Positions 57,108 to 64,000 of a stretch of DNA of 64,000 nucleotides are shown here, in pieces. Source of the DNA: Dioszegia crocea (lineage: Eukaryota; Basidiomycota; Tremellomycetes; Tremellales; Bulleribasidiaceae). The stretch is taken from NCBI GenBank assembly GCA_001600615.1, contig BCKK01000011.1, forward strand, positions 618,839-682,838. The letters run 5' to 3'. The notes under the pieces were generated by a model. That model worked only from the letters and a program-made list of their open reading frames with translations, made no database searches and was not told where the DNA came from. The translations under genes were made by a program, and so were the position numbers. Position 1 is the stretch's first letter. Each line of letters starts with the position of its first letter.

Positions 57108-58034
57108 GTGGGACCGGTATGATTGTGGGAGATCATATGGGGACTTGATGAGTCAGCATAAGTCCAAGCTCGAAAATTAATGAGAGCAGACATACAGTGT
57201 GGTGGTCATATAGCAGCGCTCAATGAGGAAGTTGAGGTATATCCAGAGTCTCGTCTCTCGCCCTCAAGCAAGAATCTCATTCGCCCTTGACCGGTTATAA
57301 ATCCCGCACTCGTCGCCTTTGTGCGATTTCCAACTGCCACTGTCAGGTTTTCTCCTCGAAACCAGGACAGGGTGTATGTGGTGCGAGTTGCCGGTATAGC
57401 TGAATGAGTGAGCTTTGGGACCTGCAAACTTTGAAGTGGATAGATGGCAAGATGGATGACAAACGTGTTGATGTTTCGGCTTTCTTAGAATGCCCCGTGT
57501 CTGCTCTATACCGGCGACAGCAAGATCTAATCACAAGCAATGGCCGACAAGAGCGGGCAGAGGGTGTAGTGATGTGCGCTAATCAAGCACGTTCGTGAGA
57601 TGAGATTGTACCGATATCGATAAGGGTAGCGCGTCGGGTTTAGATATCGGGCCGGGGTGTATATCTTTCGGAGATCGAAAGTGTTATTTGGTTCGGCGCT
57701 GCAGTATAGGTACGGGTGGACTAGTAGCCAGCACGCGACTACTGAATGTCGTGTGAGATGGCTGGATGTAGATGACAAATGTGAATGTATGATGGGTGGT
57801 GGATGAATGGGACGAGTCGAGATCACGAGATCTTTTCCCACCCAGCCAAATCGGATGGCTTGGCTGATGATGGGTGCGCTGATGATGGGTGTCGCTGATT
57901 ACAATACTTGTATAGGTCCTGCAAATATCTAAAGCGCGAGGTTATGCATATATCTCTACACCAGTATTATCTATCCTATGCAAAATATCCAAGCCCAAAT
58001 ACTATCCTTGACCAACAATGATACACGCCCACAC
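57108..58034. promoter_or_regulatory. Kcs1 upstream region
   Basis: The 927 bp upstream of KCS1 reach the stop codon of ERG13. Several short minus-strand frames (57206-57427, 57343-57540, 56966-57193) could be upstream open frames of a long leader; the last overlaps the KCS1 start out of frame. None has a recognisable domain. TGGCTGATGATGGGT repeats lie at about 57860-57895. Confidence 0.4.
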
Positions 58035-60710
58035 TCAAGCCGAAGCAGGCTTGAGGCTGTACGTCCGGCGGTACATGGAGTCGACACCGTTAAGGTAGTA
58101 GCCAGAGGGCCAGATGTTGTCGATAGAGCCCTTGGGCGAGTACTCAACGGCGTTGTGGTTCTCCTCTCGTAGCTGCTGAGTCAGCGCAATTCGTCGGGGC
58201 CAAAAATAAAAACTCACCTTCATGGCATCCACGTACTCCTGGCAAGGCCTGACCTCCATCTCGGCCAGCCTCTCCTTGAGTCGAAGAGTCTCCGCAATCT
58301 TCTTGGTAGACCCGTTCACTCGGATGGCGTAGAACGAAGCGGCGCAACCAGAACCGAAAGCGTACATGCCGATCTTCTTGCCGACCTGAGGTGTCAGCTG
58401 GGTTTTTAACAGGCGATTCAGGGTGGAAAGAGTAGAGAGCCGAGGTACAATTGGAACATCTCCAGGTGGAATGAGGCATCGACCCATTACAGCTCTCCCC
58501 AATCGACTCCAGATCCGACAAGAACGATCTTCCGGAATCAAGGCCGGCTTTTATCACTCGCCACCATTCCCTTCTTCTACCTCGTTTCCACTCCCATCCC
58601 TGCCAGCCCCCTTGTCCGTCGAAGCAGACCCACCCAGCCTCTCTAACTCATATCTCTCTTTCTCGAAATAGCCCAAATGAAAATAAACTTACCTCAATAC
58701 CCTCAGGGCTGCTCGCGATAACACTGGCGAGCGCACCGTACAGACTAGCAGTGTACATGTTTCCGCACCTCAAAACACAGTCCGATCCGGGGAGACAAGA
58801 CTTCTTGTAGTGCTCAGCGGCAACACCCAAGAATGCCTTCTCGACCGCCTTGTCGGTGAAGGTTTTGGAACGGGCGAGATCCTTCATCTCGGCGGGGATG
58901 GAGGCGAAAGTGGGATGGGTGGGGTTGCGGAGGTAGTCGTTGTAGAATAGACGGGCGTGGCCTTTTTGGACGAGCTTGGAGTAGGGGCTGAGGGTCAGCT
59001 GGGAAATCTGGAAAGATGTAGACAATCAGAAAAATGAAGGGATCGATGATGGTGGACAGGTCTTGGGCGGAAGTCCTCAACTCACGAGTGCAAGCAGACA
59101 TAGTCAAACTTCTCCATATCAGTCCCAACCACGGCCTTGTCCTCCTCAACGTGCCCGTTGGTCTTGCCGTTGACTAATCCAGCCACCTGTCCAGCGACTT
59201 GACCAGCAATGTCGGAGACGACGGCCTGAACACCAGCGAGGGAGAAGTTCTTGGCTGCCCGAGCGCGCGACTTGGCAGCTTTGTCGAGGTAGGTGTTGTA
59301 GGCGTTGTCAAGTGCGCCGAGGTAAGCAGTGAGGGTGAGGGGTCCGTCGACAGTGGGCTGTGGCGTCAGCTGTTGTCTCAAGATGGAGCATGGGATCTCT
59401 TTGATAGGATGTCGTGAAAGAAACAAAAGGCACACAGTGTGAATAGATGAGGGAGATCACATAGGGGATGGGGGTGGTTCTAAGCAAAAGGACGACTTTG
59501 CAGATGGTGCTCCAGAGGAGTGAGTGGGGTGGACAAGGGAGATAAGGGGAATGTGGAAAGAGTTTCGGACAATCGAGACCTTCCTCTCTCTCTTCTCCAG
59601 AACACACCAAGGTCGGGAAGTCATGTTACGATCCTGCCAAGCCTCGCGCTTCGCCTTGGAAACGGGACAACTCGCTAAGTCCAAAACTAGAAAGGCGAAA
59701 ATCAGACTCACGTATTCAGATCGGAGGTTGGGCTTGTAAAAGTCCCACGAGTTGGAGATGTAAGTACCGTGAACGGCTGCAAAGTCAGCTAAAGAACTAT
59801 TGACCGCCTAGTCAATCCCTCCGACAATTTTCCTCCAACAACTCCTCACAAGGCTCCCTTCCATTCCGCCTCGAGGCCTCCTGAGCACACCCGAGCTCTA
59901 CCCCCGTCTATATCTTCCTTCAAACGCCCAAAGAAACTCACGCTCAACGACCAATGGCGCATCGGGACCAATCAACATCGCGCACGCGCCCATACCGCCG
60001 ACTGGCCTCGCCGCGCCCTCGGCGTAAATGGCGATATCTCCGCACATGAGAATGGCATTCCGCCCATCCCAGCTCTCCGACTGAATCCAGTTGATGCAGT
60101 TGAAAAGAGCAGCGGTAGAACCGTAACAAGCGTTCTTGTTGTCGATACCCTCGATATCGTGGTTTCCTGAAGGGGCGAAAAGCTCCATGAGAAGAGTCTT
60201 GGTAGCTTTGGATTTGTCGATGAGGGTCTCGGTACCGACGTCGAGACGGCCGATGGATTTGGGGTCGATGTTGTATTTGGACAAGAGGGATGAGACGACT
60301 GAAGGGTCAGTACGGGCCTTGGCTTAAGGTCCAGCTAGACATACCGGTCAAAGCGAGAGAGTTGATGTCCTCCCTGTTAAGTCAGCATAGTCGCTATCAG
60401 TGGGATGGGCCGGGTCCCTCAACGCAAAGCCAGGGAGTGGCAGCTCTCATCCGCCAGACAATCAGGGTCCGAGCTCATCACTCTCCAGTCTCTCCAACTT
60501 GCCCCCTAGCTTATCTCTGTCATGGTGCTACACTCACTTGTCATCGGTGAACGCCATATACTTCTGGCCCAAGCCAATGGTGTATTTTCCCTTGCTCACA
60601 CCGTCGAACTCCTCAAGGGCCTCCTCTGAGATACACCTCTTGGGGAAGTACATCTCGATGGCGTGAATACCGACATTGACGGGTCGAGCAGGGATATCAA
60701 ATTCAGACAT
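58035..60710 (-). CDS. ERG13: Hydroxymethylglutaryl-CoA synthase
   Basis: About 480-490 residues in eight or so exons. [20 protein letters not shown] and [20 protein letters not shown] open the thiolase fold. [20 protein letters not shown] holds the nucleophilic Cys, and [29 protein letters not shown] follows. [20 protein letters not shown] carries the catalytic His, and [12 protein letters not shown] sits near the C-terminus. The enzyme condenses acetyl-CoA with acetoacetyl-CoA in the mevalonate/ergosterol pathway in the cytosol. A low-complexity insert ([20 protein letters not shown]) interrupts the middle, at a site where fungal enzymes vary. Several introns are long for this genome (about 170-350 nt, for example 59357-59711). 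The protein ends YSLKPASA. Confidence 0.93.
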
Positions 60711-61198
60711 GTTGAAGAGCGGGTATCTGAGTGGATGTACGGTGCTGGATTATAGCTGGAGGTATCTAGATGTATGTATAGATGGATGGGTGATGGATGG
60801 ATAGATGAATGTCGAAACTGCCCCACTGAAAAAGTCTACGGCGTTTCTCGGACGACATGCCGTAAAGCCGCGTCGCGTGTATCATGTGGACACAGCCATT
60901 CAGTCAGTATCTAGCTATCGTACCATAATGTGGCTGAGACGGGAGGAGGATGCAGGCTTGGGCAGATCCAGTACTGATGCTCTCCAGGCTCAAGTCTTGC
61001 CGAGGCTGAAATATGAGGCAGAAAGGTCGGAGGAAGGGAGATGTATGCGAGGACAGGTGTGTGTGGGGTAATCCGGCGCGTCTAGGTCCTTGTTGACACT
61101 CATACCTCTCCTGTATGTTCATCTATACCCTGACTTCTCACTCATCCTGACAACATTCAACATCATACCACATAGATCGGACGTCAAATCACCCCGCT
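60711..61198. promoter_or_regulatory. Divergent promoter of ERG13 and a coiled-coil gene
   Basis: The 488 bp upstream of ERG13. A GATG/GGAT microsatellite (60780-60810) lies in the likely ERG13 leader. ATCACCCCGC at 61188-61197 differs by one base from the sterol regulatory element consensus ATCACCCCAC. A short plus-strand frame (60805-61071) has no domain. Confidence 0.45.
61188..61197 (+). promoter_or_regulatory. Sterol-regulatory-element-like site
   Basis: ATCACCCCGC matches nine of ten bases of the classical SREBP site and lies about 480 bp upstream of the HMG-CoA synthase start codon. Fungal Sre1 regulates ergosterol genes. A single match may be chance. Confidence 0.3.
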
Positions 61199-62269
61199 AT
61201 GGCGCCAAAACGCCTATAACTACCGCCTTTTGACGAGAACAATCCGGCTCAACGGGACGCGCCAGAGCTCACGCCATCTGCTGGAAGTCCTGGAGCTGGT
61301 GTACCCTTTCCTGTCGGTCGGCCTAGTCCCTTAAGACCCAGAGTGGCAAGCCTGACGAACGAAGCCGAGAGAAGAATCGTTCTCAGATGTTTTCCTCGAG
61401 CGGTCAGCATGTCAGGGGCGGACCTTTCGCCAAGATTTGGATCGGAGGCGGTCGAGCTGAGGTTGGGGGAAAGGCTTATCAGGCGGAAAGACGCGGCTAT
61501 GAGTTGTGAGTTCATAACTGAGACCTCCCTCATGAGCGCATAAAGCTTATGCTCTTCAGCATCGAATCGGCACTTCCCGTCGGAGAGTGATGTCAGCCTT
61601 TTAACAACCTCTCTCCCTTCATCCATTCTCGACAATACCCATCTAATTCCTCTACCTACTCTTTCGATGCCGTCTACTCTGTCAGACCTCGACCTAAACC
61701 ACCCTGCCGCTGAAAATCAACATCCACCCTCCATCTCGAACTTCTCGAAGGGCAATTTGATAGCCGAAGCGATCATCACGTTCGAGGAGATGCAACGTCC
61801 ACTCTCTACGGTTCTGTCGGCTCATTCGGAAGTGACGAAGTCGGAGGATGATATGCAGAGGGAAGTGGAGGACTTGGGGCTGCGGAATGGGGCGCTACTA
61901 GGGAGGATTGGTCAACTCGAGCGAGAAGAGTTAGCGCGAGTAAGGCCCAGTGACAAGGGTGAGTAGGCTTGACCCTCGAAAGAGCATCTGCATCATAGGA
62001 GTGATTGCTGACTGATCAGAATATGCTGGGAGACTCCGCAGCGACCAGCTGCTCACCCTTTCACCTCCGTCTCGCCCCTGCGTAGGCAGTCACGCATCTT
62101 CCTCTCGACCGAATCCAGCGACGAATCTGGACGGCCGGACAGCAATAGATCTTTGCTCCAGTTGCAGGGCGTGGCGGGCTTTGGCAGCATCGACGCTAGT
62201 AATCCTCCTTGTACTGTGGTTCCGGTGGCCACAGGTCGGGGACTATGGTGATTGCGGATACTATTATTG
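61199..62269 (+). CDS. Unknown coiled-coil protein with C-terminal membrane anchor
   Basis: Three exons in one consistent frame. VASLTNEAERRIVLRCFPRA and LRLGERLIRRKDAAMSSNRH are joined over a 55-nt intron. KGNLIAEAIITFEEMQRPLS and EDDMQREVEDLGLRNGALLG form a helical, probably coiled-coil, segment. After a second intron a Ser/Pro-rich stretch leads to RAWRALAASTLVILLVLWFR, a single hydrophobic helix near the end, suggesting a tail-anchored protein. The ATG at 61199 is followed in frame by TAA at 61217-61219. The next in-frame ATG is 61409 (MSGADLSPRFGSE), so translation may start there. Otherwise the gene is broken or has an unseen first exon. No family recognised. Confidence 0.55.
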
Positions 62270-64000
62270 AGTATCTGTTGGAGGATGGTATTCCGCAATA
62301 CCGTTTGTTTCACTTACAAGCTACAATCAAGGCTGATGATACTGGTATCTGTAATGACCCCATATCGCTACCTCTGGCCCACAGCAACTAATCCAATTCT
62401 CGTGTGCTCAATAATCAATCAACAGCTTACCCTGCAGAACTCCGGACTAATACCCACCGAGTTGACTGCTCTCCTTAAGGCTTAGAGTGACTGAGCAGCT
62501 TGAGCATCATCACTTTGTTCTTTGATAAAATCTCTCAGGTTCCCGGTACAGCAGCTCACTCCTCTTGATCTCCCAGCTAGTGACTGATATTCGTGATGAT
62601 TGATGGCGTCAAGCATCGCAGATCGCGAAAAAGAGCGAAGAAGACTTCCACTCCTTGTAACTTCGCGAGGTCGTGAAGCGTTTATACCAGCAAAGCTCAT
62701 AAGGACAAAACAAGACCAGCCTGTCAATCGTGCGTCGACATGAATGGATATTAGAGCTCGGACTTGTTACTGATGACCTGAATCATCACCAGAACTGACC
62801 CGAAGGTCTGTCTGAGCACCACCTCTAACCTGTAGATCCGGGGTTGATATCGCTCGTAGGCTTGGTGGTAGGAGCTCGATCTCACGCCACATCTTACAGC
62901 GGTCCTCGGCGTGTAGCAGCACTGAACAGCACTTCTGCAAGATTGCGTGAGTGCTCTCCTGATTCTCATCTCGACAACTCTCATCCTGTCATTAATTATT
63001 GGTGGGTGATCGAGTGTCAGTCAATGACAATGTGCTCGAACTAGTCCAATCTCTTGTAAATGGCAGGTCCACATAGTTGTGTTACACTAATGATGAGAGA
63101 CTTTCGCCTCACACTGCCCATCACGGCTTCCACTTGCACGCTAATGCTTCAATGTGCAACGGCCAACATCCTTCGAGCGAGTCTTGGATGACAATGTAAG
63201 TGAGCGTAACAGAGATAGAGCGTTCAATACTGCGCATTCTAGGTATGTCAGTCTTTCAGTCTCGATCACACATAGTTCTCGACGTCTCTGATGAATCTCG
63301 CAGTCCAAGATGGTCTGACACATAATTTCACAACGGCTACGACTTGACGGGTGAGTGGCGATTCCGCTTGGCCTTGTGAACCAGCAATCGCCTCAATCGT
63401 TAGCAGATCAAAGCCATTTGTCGCTCACAGCAGCTTGCATTGTCTCACTCAAGTTGGAGATGTGCTAACTGAAGGGGAGCTGATTGCAGCCAACTGGTGG
63501 CTGGTGGAATCGTGATGAACGTTTGGTGGGGCACAGCACTTTTGGGATTGATCACTTGGGCTCCTGATGCCAGTATATAGCTGCGTACCAATTGTATGCG
63601 GGCTGGATAAACGAGAGAATGATGTGGTGACGTATTGTATGTGTCTATTGACTGACTGACTCTATGATGCATGCTATATCTCAAATGTCTCGAGCTTGGA
63701 ATGCCTAGATGTCTACCATCTACGGACAATATATTCTGCCTGCCTCCAGATCTTCTAGACAGTCATGAAGACATTAAACTGGAAAGGGCGAGGCACTCTC
63801 CTTCTATTTGTCTGAAATTGCCATCTGGTCTGGAAAGACTGGACCTGATATCCTACACCTTGGGAACACGAGTATAAGCTAACTGCAGAGGGTCACATAC
63901 CGATAAGGCAGGCAGGCAGGATGTGCAGCATGGTGTCGGCAGTATCACCATTTATAGCACTACTTGACTCTCGCGTGGCTCTCACTGCTGCCTGCGATCA
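62270..64000. other. Gene-poor right end
   Basis: About 1.73 kb with only short scattered frames on both strands, none with a domain or coherent splicing. A short GGCA tandem (GGCAGGCAGGCAGG) lies near 63907-63920. Nothing identifies an RNA gene, transposon or telomere. Confidence 0.4.

Noticed and set aside
62053..63877. Scattered short frames at the right end
   Set aside because: All are under 100 codons, without domains or splice logic; partly antisense to the coiled-coil gene.

Overview
The window looks like nuclear DNA of a basidiomycete yeast, most likely Tremellomycetes (Cryptococcus, Kwoniella or a relative). Genes are intron-rich. Introns are mostly 30-70 nt with GTGAGT/GTAAGT donors and CTGAC/CTAAC-type branch sites just upstream of CAG/TAG. 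Genes are tightly packed on both strands, and the proteins are recognisably fungal. I see no bacterial operons, rRNA, tRNA, CRISPR array, insertion sequence or complete transposon. Gene models were spliced by eye using frame continuity, donor/branch/acceptor signals and family motifs; the ends given are start and stop codons, and UTRs are not defined.

Layout. 0.5-3.1 kb: divergent mitochondrial carriers (dicarboxylate type and citrate/CTP1 type). 3.7-5.6 kb: a Dal5-type MFS permease. 6.1-8.5 kb: a small unknown protein and a quinate/shikimate dehydrogenase-like protein. 8.9-11.4 kb: an Atf1/CREB-type bZIP factor with stress-response domains. 12.1-14.7 kb: a compact trio (mitochondrial GGQ/ICT1-type peptidyl-tRNA hydrolase, YCII-domain protein, fumarylacetoacetate-hydrolase-family protein). 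15.0-16.3 kb: an unknown acidic protein. 16.7-21.8 kb: a peroxisomal PMP47/ANT1-type carrier, a Plp2-type phosducin-like co-chaperone and a Pex11-family protein. 21.9-22.5 kb: a GlcG/HbpS-like protein. 22.9-27.4 kb: an accessory cluster of two paralogous MDR reductases flanking an SDR. 28.7-29.7 kb: an orphan cysteine-containing protein. 30.1-33.9 kb: divergent Ysc84/SYLF and NIPSNAP genes. 34.7-44.4 kb: a second accessory block with another Dal5-type permease, an aryl-alcohol-dehydrogenase-type aldo-keto reductase, a broken class-C beta-lactamase-like serine hydrolase and an aldonic-acid dehydratase. 44.4-47.4 kb: an mpaB-type (DUF2236) oxygenase head to head with a DJ-1/PfpI protein. 47.9-51.8 kb: the splicing factor Cwc21 and a DHA2-type MFS transporter. 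52.1-60.7 kb: the inositol hexakisphosphate kinase Kcs1 and HMG-CoA synthase Erg13. 61.2-62.3 kb: a coiled-coil, C-terminally membrane-anchored unknown protein. The last 1.7 kb holds no gene I can support.

How genes may work together. Housekeeping functions are metabolite exchange between mitochondrion and cytosol, peroxisome proliferation with ATP import, the mevalonate pathway, inositol pyrophosphate synthesis, splicing and mitochondrial ribosome rescue. Between them sit two apparently catabolic or detoxifying accessory clusters, at 22.9-27.4 kb and 34.7-44.4 kb, whose substrates cannot be fixed from sequence alone. I found no clearly undescribed system. The most useful observations are a 9-nt microexon in the DJ-1 gene, a GC-AG intron in the second permease gene, three independent lesions in the serine hydrolase gene, a G-run repeat inside the bZIP intron, and repeated promoter motifs in both accessory clusters.
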